Source: Anaerospora hongkongensis
Lineage (GTDB): Bacteria; Bacillota; Negativicutes; Sporomusales; DSM-15969
Direction: 5' to 3'
Length of the DNA stretch: 64,000 nucleotides
Assembly: GCF_004339805.1 (NCBI RefSeq)
Contig: NZ_SLUI01000013.1
Coordinates: 1-64,000, forward strand
In this document: positions 35,334 through 46,003 of the stretch, piece by piece
Layout of the letters: every line of letters begins with the position of its first letter
Numbering within the stretch: position 1 is the stretch's first letter
Position numbers and translations under genes: made by a program
The notes under the pieces: generated by a model
The model's database searches: none
The model's input: only the letters and a program-made list of their open reading frames with translations
What the model was told of the DNA's origin: nothing

Positions 35334-37391
35334 TTAGGTTGCTTTGGGCTGGAGATAGTTATTGATGAAAACCTGCCGGTAATCATGGTAGCCATTACCT
35401 AACTTTGTAACTCCACATTCGTGAGTACACCATGGCTGGCTTTGCTTAGGAATAACAACCTTATAGCCAGCTTTGATAAACTCCATACTTTGTGATGAAT
35501 CATAAAAATGCCAACCGTTAAAAAGGTCCTCCCGCCATGGCAAATCGTATTGAGTAATCATAATCAAGCCATCAATACATTGAACTTCTTGATAATCTCC
35601 TTCCACTTCTTTTAAGGCAACAAGTCCCATTACACCCATATGGCTGTCGTATACTTTGCCGTAGTTGCAATTCGACTCCCACCAAATCCCATTAGCAGGA
35701 ATTAGTGCACTGCCAGCAACTCCTATCATACCAATCTCGGAATTTTGAAATATATCCAAAACATCTTGCATAAACCGCTTATGAAGGATATATACATCCT
35801 GATGCAAATATACCTTATATTTAGCATTTGACTTGCCGATGGCCTGGTTATAAGCACTGGTCATTGATACACTATCTTTTATTGATAATATCTCCACCTC
35901 ATATCCTTCGGGGATTTCAAGGTTGTTAATCTGAGAAAGACATACCTGATAAAATCTAGCGTCATTTTCACAGGTAATAAAGCAAAATTTATTTGTATTC
36001 AAAAGTCGTCCCGGAAGAATAATCGGTAAAACAGGGGCTGGTTTAAACGCTTTTACTACATATTGATATGCCCGACATAAGTCAATTAACCGACTATTTC
36101 CTGAAACATTAGCCAACGCAGAAATAAATTGTTGATCACTGGCTGTTTCAAAAATATAATTGGGCCGACAGCTATTTATCTTATAACCGGTATCTTGAAA
36201 CAGCTTCTCTATCTCGTGTAAAGTGAAAAATCTCAGATGGGTTTTATCTAAAATTCCAGCATCTTCATAGCTCCAATAACCTTGCAGCAAATTACGCAAT
36301 ACGCTAAAGTGCAGGATATTGGGAATACTTGCTAAGACCTGGCCACCTGGTTTTAAATAGGCCTTGATATTTTCTAATGCACGCCATGGATTTTCCAGAT
36401 GCTCTAGAACATCTGCCAAAATAATATAATCAAAATATTCTTCCTGATAAGGTAATACCGTCTTTTCAATATCTGCTGCTATTACATTGGCAAACAACCT
36501 TGCACTTAAAGCTGCTTGGTCATTAAGTTCAATGCCAAATAAATTTGCCTTTGGATAAATGCTTTTAATTTGCAGCAAAGTAGCTCCGCAAGCGCAACCT
36601 ATCTCCAAAACATTAATCGATTGCTCTTTTGGATTCTCAATCAGATTAATTATATCCTGTCTAATCGAGGTTGAGTAGATTGGATTAAATCCCCATTTCG
36701 TGCTAAACTTTTCTAGTAAATTTCGATGGTCAAAATTAAAACCTGTAAAATGGGCATCACCAAAATGATGTACAAATGTATTTTTACAAAGGATAAGTCT
36801 AAAACCGCTCTGCCTAATCCGGAAAGAATAGTCATCATCTGCGAGGTACCCTGGAGAAAATGACTCGTCTAATAGCCCAATGTCATCGATGACGTTCTTC
36901 TTAATTAACATGCAGTACCCAACAAGTTTTATTCTTTCTTCCCATACGTTAAGATTAGAATAGTTATGTTTTTGGGCATAGGCGTGCATTTCATCCATAC
37001 TTTGATAACTGACAGGAATAGCCTGAGCATAAGCAGAATTGTTTGTGACTGGTCCCACAGCACCTATCTTTTCGTTGCTGTATAAACAAGTAATTAGATT
37101 GTCCAGCCAGCCATGTGAAACGATAACATCATTATCCAGTAGGAGAATGTTGTCGCCTGAAGCCATTTCTATTCCTTTATTATATCCTTTGAGATACCCC
37201 ATACCCTGTTCCTGAAATATAATTATTAAATCTGACTGACTCTTGAGCCATTCCAGCGTGCCATCATCCGAATTATCATCGATAATAATAATTTCATATT
37301 TTTCAACATCGGTATACGTGCGAATGCTTTCGATACACTGCCTTAAATAATTCAGCTTATTATAGGTCCATATAATAATGCTTGTTTTCAT
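35334..37391 (-). CDS. Fusion protein: glycosyltransferase 2 - SAM methyltransferase - StrF-like glycosyltransferase
   Basis: A 685-residue three-domain protein. Residues 1-235: GT2 fold (TSIIIWTYNKLNYLRQCIES, IIIIDDNSDDGT, DxD in LLDNDV, ADDDYSFRIRQSGF). Residues about 258-410: class I methyltransferase (VLEIGCACGATLLQIKSIYP, LADVLEHLENP, LKPGGQVLASIPN). Residues about 466-680: a second glycosyltransferase-like domain of the StrF/GT2-5 type (FCFITCENDARFYQ, SAYNQAIGKSNAKYKVYLHQDV, WWESNCNYGKVYD). It probably builds and methylates a surface glycan. It lies 0.7 kb from, and divergent to, the collagen-like gene, whose bacterial relatives are O-glycosylated on threonine. Glycosylation of that protein is inferred. 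Confidence 0.87.
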   Translation of the reverse strand: MKTSIIIWTYNKLNYLRQCIESIRTYTDVEKYEIIIIDDNSDDGTLEWLKSQSDLIIIFQEQGMGYLKGYNKGIEMASGDNILLLDNDVIVSHGWLDNLITCLYSNEKIGAVGPVTNNSAYAQAIPVSYQSMDEMHAYAQKHNYSNLNVWEERIKLVGYCMLIKKNVIDDIGLLDESFSPGYLADDDYSFRIRQSGFRLILCKNTFVHHFGDAHFTGFNFDHRNLLEKFSTKWGFNPIYSTSIRQDIINLIENPKEQSINVLEIGCACGATLLQIKSIYPKANLFGIELNDQAALSARLFANVIAADIEKTVLPYQEEYFDYIILADVLEHLENPWRALENIKAYLKPGGQVLASIPNILHFSVLRNLLQGYWSYEDAGILDKTHLRFFTLHEIEKLFQDTGYKINSCRPNYIFETASDQQFISALANVSGNSRLIDLCRAYQYVVKAFKPAPVLPIILPGRLLNTNKFCFITCENDARFYQVCLSQINNLEIPEGYEVEILSIKDSVSMTSAYNQAIGKSNAKYKVYLHQDVYILHKRFMQDVLDIFQNSEIGMIGVAGSALIPANGIWWESNCNYGKVYDSHMGVMGLVALKEVEGDYQEVQCIDGLIMITQYDLPWREDLFNGWHFYDSSQSMEFIKAGYKVVIPKQSQPWCTHECGVTKLGNGYHDYRQVFINNYLQPKAT

Positions 37392-37609
37392 ATCTCCCTC
37401 TCTTTTCTATTCTATTCTCTCTGCATCATATTCATATATACACGAAAAGTATCACTGCCCATATGCTAGAAAGTATTAAGATGTTCCAAATGTGGGTTCG
37501 CCTAGTAGGTCCAACCGAAGTCATTGACAGCTATTTAAAAGTCGTATACGATAAATGTAAACTGTTTTGAGTGGTAATTTTTCTCAGAAACGATTCGAGG
37601 AGGGAAATT

Positions 37610-37960
37610 ATGTTTGCGTTAAATTTTCAAGCACCACATCATGAAGAATTATTGCTAAGCCGGGCTAAAAACTGTACGATTCGCCTAGGGGATGTTCAAG
37701 AGACTTACCCGGAGAACTCTATCGTGTGGATCACATTCGGGAAAAAATTCGGTCCAAGAAAAAAACTATACTCGGCCATAATTGACAGAGTGCTGATCAA
37801 ACAATATTTCCAATTAACCTCAGAAGATCTTGCTCATCAAAATCCAGAAATTAAATCAGTAGAAGAATTAATTTCTTTTTTTGAAAAACTATATGGACGC
37901 ACAATTACTCCGAATGACTATGTCAGCGTAATCTATTTCTCCGAAATAGTAGAAGAATAA
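37610..37960 (+). CDS. ASCH-like small protein
   Basis: A 116-residue protein with an ASCH/PUA-like pattern: MFALNFQAPHHEELLLSRAKNCTI-type opening, VWITFGKKFGPRKKLYSAIIDRV barrel strands and a C-terminal DYVSVIYFSEI strand. ASCH domains bind RNA or nucleotides. The assignment is by sequence pattern and moderately sure. ATG 37610 follows GAGGAGGG by 6 bases. It has its own terminator and no evident partner. Confidence 0.6.
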   Translation: MFALNFQAPHHEELLLSRAKNCTIRLGDVQETYPENSIVWITFGKKFGPRKKLYSAIIDRVLIKQYFQLTSEDLAHQNPEIKSVEELISFFEKLYGRTITPNDYVSVIYFSEIVEE

Positions 37961-37969
37961 AGATCATGA

Positions 37970-38013
37970 GATCTGCAGCCAGCCTGATGCTGGTGCAGAT
38001 CTTTTTATTTTAG
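37970..38013 (+). terminator. Terminator of the ASCH-like gene
   Basis: AGATCTGCA pairs with TGCAGATCT, with inner CCAGC/GCTGG, followed by TTTTTATTTT. Confidence 0.88.
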
Positions 38014-38034
38014 TTCCCCCCCAGCCTGTTGCTA

Positions 38035-38043
38035 CATATGATA
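38035..38043 (+). promoter_or_regulatory. Sporulation-type -10 element upstream of the collagen-like gene
   Basis: CATATGATA fits the CATAnnnTA -10 shape shared by mother-cell sigma factors K and E, 47 bases before the ATG. The -35 side is not clear. A nearly identical TATATGATA (40009-40017) precedes the downstream glycosyltransferase. Confidence 0.45.
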
Positions 38044-38075
38044 TACAAATCACTTTTCCCCTCAGGCTATTTTAA

Positions 38076-39914
<1,839 letters not shown>

Positions 39915-39954
39915 TCTCGCTGCTTCTTGCAGTTAAGTAAAACTTGAAATTTTT

Positions 39955-39987
39955 AGCCTTCTATAAAAAATAGGAGGCTTTTTTTAT
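39955..39987 (+). terminator. Terminator of the collagen-like gene
   Basis: AGCCTTCTAT pairs with ATAGGAGGCT (one G-T pair) around a short A-rich loop, followed by seven T residues. Confidence 0.88.
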
Positions 39988-40045
39988 CATATTGGTGCTT
40001 CGTGAATATATATGATAACAAACGCTTACTTAAGAGGTGACAGGA

Positions 40046-41119
40046 TTGATTACGATTAGCCTTTGTATGATTGTCAAAAATGAAGAGGATGTCATTGGCC
40101 GCTGCCTGACATCCGTACAAAACATTGCCGATGAAATTATCATTGTCGATACGGGATCTACGGACAAAACAAAAGAAATATGCGGGGCCTTCACACCAAA
40201 GATCTATGACTTTGCCTGGATACAGGATTTTGCAGCCGCTCGTAACTTCGCTTTCAGCCTGGCAACTATGGAGTATATCCTGTGGCTGGATGCCGATGAT
40301 GTTATTTTGGAGGAGGATCGCAAACGGTTCCTGCAGTTGAAGGAAACACTCAACCCGGCAGTAGATTCTGTGACAATGCCTTATCATTTAAGTTTTGATC
40401 AAAATGGCCAGGTAACCTCCAGTCTTCGCCGCAACCGTTTGGTAAAGCGTGTTAAGAATTTCACATGGCTTGGTGCTGTACACGAATATCTGGCAGTGCA
40501 TGGTCATATTATTAATGGTGAAGTTGCCATTACGCATCAGCCGCTCAGTCATGATGCGAATAGAAATATTGAAATTTACGACAAAAGACTGGCTGCCGGC
40601 GAGGACTTTTCTCCGCGGGATTTGTATTACTATGCAAATGAACTGCGCGACCATCAGCGTACCGCGGAAGCGATTGAATACTATCAACGGTTTTTAGCTA
40701 CCAAGCAGGGTTGGGTAGAAGACAATATTGCGGCCTGTGGCAAACTGGCAGACTGTTATGCCGGAATTAATGACAGAGCCAATTCTTTCCGCTATATGCT
40801 TGAGTCCTTTGCCTATGATACACCGCGGGCAGAATTTTGCTGCCGCCTGGGCTTTCATCACATGCTGGATGCCAAGTATAAACAGGCAGCGTTTTGGTAT
40901 GAGCTGGCTACACGATTAGAAAAACCGTCTGAGAACTGGGGGACAATCAATCATGCCTGCTGGACCAGGCTGCCTCATCTGCAGCTTTGTGTTTGTTATG
41001 ACCGGCTTGGCAGGTATCAAGAAGCCAATACCCATAACGAGGCTGCGGCTCAGTATATTCCTAATGATCCGAAAATCGCCTATAACAGGCAGTATTTTCA
41101 ACGCATGTTTGACAAATGA
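40046..41119 (+). CDS. Glycosyltransferase family 2 with TPR-like C terminus
   Basis: A 357-residue protein. N terminus ITISLCMIVKNEEDVIGRCL, IIIVDTGSTDKTKEI and the DxD motif LWLDADDV are those of the GT2 branch that modifies bacterial surface or peptide substrates (SunS-like). Residues about 190-340 form helical TPR-like repeats (LYYYANELRDHQRTAEAIEYY, YDRLGRYQEANTHNEAA) likely for protein binding. The start TTG at 40046 has GAGGTGA about 6 bases upstream; a GTG at 40037 overlaps that SD. Encoded 130 bp after the collagen-like gene, it is a candidate enzyme for threonine glycosylation of the collagen repeats (inference). Confidence 0.85.
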   Translation: MITISLCMIVKNEEDVIGRCLTSVQNIADEIIIVDTGSTDKTKEICGAFTPKIYDFAWIQDFAAARNFAFSLATMEYILWLDADDVILEEDRKRFLQLKETLNPAVDSVTMPYHLSFDQNGQVTSSLRRNRLVKRVKNFTWLGAVHEYLAVHGHIINGEVAITHQPLSHDANRNIEIYDKRLAAGEDFSPRDLYYYANELRDHQRTAEAIEYYQRFLATKQGWVEDNIAACGKLADCYAGINDRANSFRYMLESFAYDTPRAEFCCRLGFHHMLDAKYKQAAFWYELATRLEKPSENWGTINHACWTRLPHLQLCVCYDRLGRYQEANTHNEAAAQYIPNDPKIAYNRQYFQRMFDK

Positions 41120-41165
41120 TAACTGAATAACAACAAATCTCTTAACGAAAGGAATGAGCATACAA

Positions 41166-41630
41166 ATGAAGTCATCCCTTGAAATGGTTTTCTGGAGTAT
41201 TGCTTTTCCTGGCTTTGGTCAGATTTTAAATGGCCGAATCGTTAAGGGATTTGTATTTTTGGCATTAGAATTTCTGATTAATGTAAACAGCAATATTAAT
41301 CAGGCTATTCTCCTTAGTTTTCTGGGAGATATCCGGCAGGCTATCGAAGTTGCCAATTATCAGTGGATGCTATTTTATCCCTGCGTCTATGTCTTTGCCA
41401 TCTGGGACGCTTACCGCGATGCCGGAGCTGTTTTATCCCGTTTTTCTTTCCTGCCTTCCGTCTGCAGTGCCTACTGCGGCACAATTGGTGTTATTTTTTC
41501 ACCTGTTTTTACATTTTTTACTGTTACATTCGGTCCCATTTGGCTGGGTATACTAGGAATGTTGATTGGAGCTGTTATTGGCTTTTTGATTAAACAAATG
41601 CTGACGGTTGCGAGCAGCGGCCGTCAATAG
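41166..41630 (+). CDS. Small polytopic membrane protein
   Basis: About 154 residues with four hydrophobic segments, beginning EMVFWSIAFPGFGQILNGRIVKG and ending LGMLIGAVIGFLIKQM. The FPGFGQxxNG opening recurs in TM2/DUF5683-like proteins, but no function is known. The start is uncertain: ATG 41154 is too close to the SD (AAAGGA) and 41166 rather far. It follows the glycosyltransferase by 46 bp and is probably in the same transcript. Confidence 0.65.
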   Translation: MKSSLEMVFWSIAFPGFGQILNGRIVKGFVFLALEFLINVNSNINQAILLSFLGDIRQAIEVANYQWMLFYPCVYVFAIWDAYRDAGAVLSRFSFLPSVCSAYCGTIGVIFSPVFTFFTVTFGPIWLGILGMLIGAVIGFLIKQMLTVASSGRQ

Positions 41631-41679
41631 ACTCGCTAATTGAATAAATAACCGAATTCAGCAAAAAATGGAGGCTATT

Positions 41680-42138
41680 ATGATGAATGTACTTCGCAGC
41701 AACCGGTTTATTTATTTCGCGATCAGCTTACTTGTGCTCAGTTTCGTAATAGGAGGCTGCTCCGGCAGCAATTTGAACCCGATCGATCCCCAAAAGCCGA
41801 CTGTACCGACTGATCCCGGAAAGCCGGTCGAAGCAAAAGATGTTGTGATAACCTATAATTACGGAGATACCGACAAAGTCCAGCTTTCTGCCAATAATAT
41901 TACCCTGAAAGTCGGCCAGCGCCTAATCCTTCAGCCTGCCAAAGGTTTGACAAAAAATACCCGGTTTTCGTCGTCAGGCGGACCAAATTTCTTTGGGGAT
42001 TACTTGCAGCAGGAGGAACAGCAGCCAACAGGCAAGATATCTTTTATTGCCAAAAGCCCCGGAAAAGGAAAATTACAGGTCATCCCCAACACCAGCGAAT
42101 CCCAGCGTGCTACTGATCTTTGGGTAACAGTTCAATAA
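41680..42138 (+). CDS. Predicted lipoprotein with Big-like domain
   Basis: A 152-residue exported lipoprotein: signal segment RFIYFAISLLVLSFVIGGC with lipobox VIGGC, a proline-rich linker (PIDPQKPTVPTDPGKP), then one beta-rich domain. VQLSANNITLKVGQRLILQP resembles the start of bacterial Ig-like (Big2) domains. ATG 41680 follows GGAGG by 5 bases; the ATG at 41668 is part of the SD itself. It lies 49 bp after the membrane-protein gene. Function unknown; an envelope or spore-surface role is suggested only by context. Confidence 0.72.
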   Translation: MMNVLRSNRFIYFAISLLVLSFVIGGCSGSNLNPIDPQKPTVPTDPGKPVEAKDVVITYNYGDTDKVQLSANNITLKVGQRLILQPAKGLTKNTRFSSSGGPNFFGDYLQQEEQQPTGKISFIAKSPGKGKLQVIPNTSESQRATDLWVTVQ

Positions 42139-42151
42139 CATTGCAATAGTA

Positions 42152-42195
42152 AAGGTCTGCCGTTCCCTTCAAGGAATGGCAGACCTTGCCTTTTG
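42152..42195. terminator. Bidirectional terminator between lipoprotein and ddl
   Basis: AAGGTCTGCC pairs with GGCAGACCTT, with inner TTCC/GGAA, between convergent genes. Confidence 0.85.
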
Positions 42196-43299
42196 TTAGC
42201 TGCTATAAGAAGTTCTTAGCTGCTTTTCTTCCGCGTGTCTTGCTAACGCAAGCTGAATCAGCTGATCGATTAGCTCGCGATAGGACACACCACTGATTTC
42301 CCAGAGCTTGGGATACATACTGATTTTGGTAAATCCCGGTATTGTATTAATTTCGTTAACAATCACCCGGTTATCCGGCGTAAGGAAAAAATCCACCCGT
42401 GCCATTCCTTCACAGCAAAGAGTCCGAAATACCTGCACCGCCAGGTCTTGGATCTGATTTTCCAACTCCGGTGACAGCTGCGCAGGTATATTCAATACCG
42501 CACCAGTTTCGTCGATGTATTTAGCCTCATAGGAATAAAAGTCTTGTTGGGCGATAATTTCGCCCACGCGGGAGGCTGCCGGCTCATGATTTCCCAAAAC
42601 AGCGCATTCCACTTCCCGTCCTGCAATAAATTCTTCAATTAGTATTTTGTTATCAAAGGTAAAAGCCTTGTCCAATGCCTGCTTAAATTCTTCCTTGGTT
42701 CTTACTTTGCTAACGCCAACAGATGATCCCGCATTGGCTGGTTTAACAAAAAAAGGTACTCCCAGTTGTTCGGCTACCGCAGGAAAACCAATTCCGGCTT
42801 GCTGCCACTTATGCAATACCAGGAAATTAGCAATTGGAATACCGGCATCCCGGAGCAGTCTCTTGGCGACATCTTTGTCCATGCCAACTGCCGAGCCAAG
42901 AACGCCGGGCCCTACAAAAGGAATGTCGGTCAGTTTTAATAATCCTTGAACTGTACCATCCTCGCCATAAGGGCCATGTAAAACGGGAAATATCACATCA
43001 ATATCCCGGTTAAACTCCCCGCCGGTAATAGCAGCAAGCTGTTTACTTTCTTCACCAGGGACTACTACGACTTCCTGCTCTGTTATCTCAAGAGCAATGC
43101 GCTTAGGATCGTGACTATTTACTAGAAACCGGGAACTATCCTGCAAATACCATTTGCCTGCCTTATTAAGGCCGATTAAGGTGATCTCGTATTTTTCTCT
43201 GTCAATTGCATCTATAACATTTTTGGCTGATTGTAAAGAAACTTCGTGCTCAGCCGACCTGCCGCCAAATAGAATTCCCACATTGATTTTTCCCATCAT
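42196..43299 (-). CDS. ddl: D-alanine--D-alanine ligase
   Basis: A 367-residue ATP-grasp enzyme making D-Ala-D-Ala for peptidoglycan. Motifs: KINVGILFGGRSAEHEVSL at the N terminus, VLHGPYGEDGTVQGLL, FVKPANAGSSVGVSKV, EEFIAGREVECAVLGN and the metal site FLTPDNRVIVNEINTIPGFT. The length and DdlA-type insert are usual for Firmicutes. SD GGGAGGAG precedes ATG. It is monocistronic, between the lipoprotein and the Sm-pattern protein, and this copy might be spore-related only by position. Confidence 0.95.
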   Translation of the reverse strand: MMGKINVGILFGGRSAEHEVSLQSAKNVIDAIDREKYEITLIGLNKAGKWYLQDSSRFLVNSHDPKRIALEITEQEVVVVPGEESKQLAAITGGEFNRDIDVIFPVLHGPYGEDGTVQGLLKLTDIPFVGPGVLGSAVGMDKDVAKRLLRDAGIPIANFLVLHKWQQAGIGFPAVAEQLGVPFFVKPANAGSSVGVSKVRTKEEFKQALDKAFTFDNKILIEEFIAGREVECAVLGNHEPAASRVGEIIAQQDFYSYEAKYIDETGAVLNIPAQLSPELENQIQDLAVQVFRTLCCEGMARVDFFLTPDNRVIVNEINTIPGFTKISMYPKLWEISGVSYRELIDQLIQLALARHAEEKQLRTSYSS

Positions 43300-43377
43300 C
43301 GTTCTCCTCCCGCATATCTATTGATTATTTTTATTTCCGCTTTGCCTGTTTTATCCCCTGCTAAGGAAGAAATTAAA

Positions 43378-43411
43378 TAAACCGCCTTAAACGAAAGTCT
43401 AAGGCGGTTTA
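43378..43411 (-). terminator. Terminator of the small Sm-pattern gene
   Basis: AAACCGCCTTA / TAAGGCGGTTT around 10 bases, just past the stop at 43478 on the minus strand. Confidence 0.8.
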
Positions 43412-43477
43412 GCAGGCAAAGCTGCTCTATGTGATTACATTACTATCACCGGCCGCACAGCAGCCTGGCAGAATCAG

Positions 43478-43906
43478 TTATGGTGTTGTTGTGGCAATCA
43501 GTGTTCCAAAGGATTCTGTATCAATCGTAGCATTTACGCCAACGTAAATAATGTCGCTTACATTAACAGCAATACACGAACCGATTGGGAATAATACGTT
43601 TACCCAGGTAATTTCAAATCCGCCATCGACAACAATCGATTGCAGGCTTACCGATTCAGCTTCTCTTGTCAGTTCCAGCAAAATAAAGTCGCTTCCATCT
43701 TCTACATTCACTTTCACATCTACTTCATTGCAGCACTTTTCTTCTTTCTTTTCGCAGTCCTTCTTATCCCAATCTTTCTTATGATCGCCAATCTTACGAT
43801 CATTGTCGATATCGCCTACGATTCTCCCTGTCACTGTTTTATAATCACGAAGAACCAGTGTTACTTCTAAACACCCAAGGAAATTAAAACATTTTGGTAT
43901 TCCCAT
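43478..43906 (-). CDS. Unrecognised small protein with Sm-like pattern and Lys/Asp/Cys-rich insert
   Basis: 142 residues. CLEVTLVLRDYKTVTGRIVGDI resembles the first strands of an Sm/LSm-type barrel, and CIAVNVSDIIYVGV resembles its last strands. Between them is a highly charged insert (residues about 36-62, DHKKDWDKKDCEKKEEKCC) and a beta-rich segment. No signal peptide or membrane helix. SD AAGGAG lies upstream. The TATACAAT-like element near 43945 could be a promoter. Its place by the exosporium locus and its Cys/Lys-rich insert would suit a spore coat component, but this is a guess. Confidence 0.7.
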   Translation of the reverse strand: MGIPKCFNFLGCLEVTLVLRDYKTVTGRIVGDIDNDRKIGDHKKDWDKKDCEKKEEKCCNEVDVKVNVEDGSDFILLELTREAESVSLQSIVVDGGFEITWVNVLFPIGSCIAVNVSDIIYVGVNATIDTESFGTLIATTTP

Positions 43907-44140
43907 ATTTCTATCGCTCCTTTCCGTATTGGGCTATCTGCCTATTGTATAATATTCGTCTTGTTATGAAATGTTACAGTAATAATCGTAGGAACTGCAG
44001 ATCAAACGGGATTGCCGCAACAAGGCAGGACTTTACCTGTTTTTAGCGAATACTTACTCCCCGCAGGCTTGCGCATGCGCATAATGGACTTTGCCAGCGC
44101 AGCTGACTGCTGTTACGATCCGAAAAAGAGGTGTATTCCT

Positions 44141-45073
44141 TTGCTGCGTTATATGATAAACCGGACAATCAATGCTATATTTGTTTTGCTGGCGATCATA
44201 ACCATTACATTTTTACTGATGCATGCTATTCCCGGCGGGCCTTTTACAGGCGAAAAAAACATTCCTGCCGCTGTCCTGAAAAATATTGAAGAACGCTATC
44301 GACTGAATGATCCGCTGTGGAAGCAATATAGTGATTACTTAGCAAACTTAATCCGCTTTGATCTTGGCCCCTCATTTAAATATGAAGGCCGAACGGTAAA
44401 CGATATTATCCGCGAGAGTTTTCCCGTGTCCTTTCAATTGGGCCTGGTCAGTATCTGTATAGCCGTACTGCTGGGAATACCGGCAGGTGCGCTTGCTGCT
44501 CTCAGGCAAAATCGTTGGCAGGACTACGGTACGATGCTGCTGGCAACGCTAGGCGTGTCTGTACCCAGCTTTGTCCTGGCAACACTCTTGATTTATATTT
44601 TTGCAGTAAAACTCAGCCTGCTGCCAGCTGCCATGTGGGGCGGCCCCGAATATGTCTTGCTGCCGGCTATATCTTTAGCTGGCCATCCCATGGCCTTTAT
44701 CGCCCGCCTGACACGCTCAAGCATGCTGGAGGTCCTTGCCCAGGATTATATCAAAACTGCCCGTGCCAAAGGTCTTTCACCCATGGTAATTTTATACCGC
44801 CATGCACTAAAAAACGCCTTACTGCCTGTGGTTACCTATATTGGGCCGATGGCAGCAGCAATATTGACAGGAAGCTTTGTTATCGAAACGATTTTTGCCA
44901 TTCCCGGTTTGGGACGGCATTTTGTAACAAGTATCTATAACCGCGATTATACCGTCATTCTTGGTATTACGGTATTTTACAGCGTTTTGGTTATCGGGTT
45001 AAATTTGATTGTTGATCTTATTTATCCCTTACTCAACCCTAAGATAAAAATAAACGACAACCAGGAGAGTTAA
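44141..45073 (+). CDS. oppB: Oligopeptide ABC transporter permease OppB
   Basis: A 310-residue inner-membrane permease: MLRYMINRTINAIFVLLAI-type opening, the loop HAIPGGPF, six helices and the EAA coupling motif YIKTARAKGLSPMVILYRHALKNALLP. The start is proposed as TTG 44141, preceded by AGAGGTG at 8 bases, which gives the normal OppB N terminus; an upstream ATG at 44012 would add 43 non-homologous residues. First gene of an eight-gene plus-strand operon. Confidence 0.92.
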   Translation: MLRYMINRTINAIFVLLAIITITFLLMHAIPGGPFTGEKNIPAAVLKNIEERYRLNDPLWKQYSDYLANLIRFDLGPSFKYEGRTVNDIIRESFPVSFQLGLVSICIAVLLGIPAGALAALRQNRWQDYGTMLLATLGVSVPSFVLATLLIYIFAVKLSLLPAAMWGGPEYVLLPAISLAGHPMAFIARLTRSSMLEVLAQDYIKTARAKGLSPMVILYRHALKNALLPVVTYIGPMAAAILTGSFVIETIFAIPGLGRHFVTSIYNRDYTVILGITVFYSVLVIGLNLIVDLIYPLLNPKIKINDNQES

Positions 45074-45076
45074 GAG

Positions 45077-45988
45077 ATGCAGGTAAACAATGACTCCTTT
45101 CGCCCGCTTCAGCGCGTTAGCCACAGTGCCGGTTCCGCCAGGCCTAATACGACATATCACCAGGATGCGTGGCGCCGCCTGAAAAAAAATAAGCTCGCCA
45201 TGTTAGGGCTGTATACGATTATCGCTATTATTGTAATTGCTGTCATCGGTCCCTGGCTGTCCCCGCTGTCCTATTCTGATCAGAATTTAAATGAAACCAA
45301 TCGCCCGCCTAGCAGCGATCATTGGTTCGGCACCGACAACCTGGGCCGCGATTTATTTATCCGCGTCCTCTATGGCGCACGGATTTCACTGTCCATCGGC
45401 ATCGTGGCCAGCTTGATCAATCTCACAATTGGCGTTGCCTACGGGGGAATTGCGGGTTATTTAGGTGGAAGGATTGACCGGATCATGATGAATATCGTTG
45501 ACGTTTTATACGGGATACCGGTACTCTTGTATGTCATATTGCTGATGGTCATTCTGACGCCGGGGCTCACGAATATCTTCATTGCCCTAGGCATCTCCTA
45601 CTGGCTGGGCATGGCCAGGATTGTCCGTGGTCAAATATTAAGCTTAAAAGAACAGGAATATATTCTTGCCGCCCGGACGATCGGAGCAGGCAAATGGCGC
45701 ATTTTATTTAACCATCTCATTCCCAACAGCCTTGGCCCGATTATTATTACTATGACGCTGGCTATTCCGGAAGCTATATTTACTGAGGCTTTTTTAAGTT
45801 TTATCGGTCTGGGTGTCGCTGCTCCCATGGCCAGTTGGGGTGTACTGGCTTCGGAAGGAGTTGCCAGCCTGCGTTCCTATCCCTTCCAGTTGTTTTTTCC
45901 TGCCATTGCGATCAGCATTACCATGCTGGCCTTTAACTTTCTCGGTGATGGACTTCGGGATGCGCTTGATCCCCGTGTACGGCGTTAA
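45077..45988 (+). CDS. oppC: Oligopeptide ABC transporter permease OppC
   Basis: A 303-residue permease with the OppC N-terminal helix (KKNKLAMLGLYTIIAI), the periplasmic HWFGTDNLGRDLFIRVLYGAR signature and EAA loop EYILAARTIGAGKWRILFNHLIPN. It pairs with OppB; 3 bp separate the genes. Confidence 0.94.
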   Translation: MQVNNDSFRPLQRVSHSAGSARPNTTYHQDAWRRLKKNKLAMLGLYTIIAIIVIAVIGPWLSPLSYSDQNLNETNRPPSSDHWFGTDNLGRDLFIRVLYGARISLSIGIVASLINLTIGVAYGGIAGYLGGRIDRIMMNIVDVLYGIPVLLYVILLMVILTPGLTNIFIALGISYWLGMARIVRGQILSLKEQEYILAARTIGAGKWRILFNHLIPNSLGPIIITMTLAIPEAIFTEAFLSFIGLGVAAPMASWGVLASEGVASLRSYPFQLFFPAIAISITMLAFNFLGDGLRDALDPRVRR

Positions 45989-46003
45989 GGAGGCAGTAAA
46001 ACT

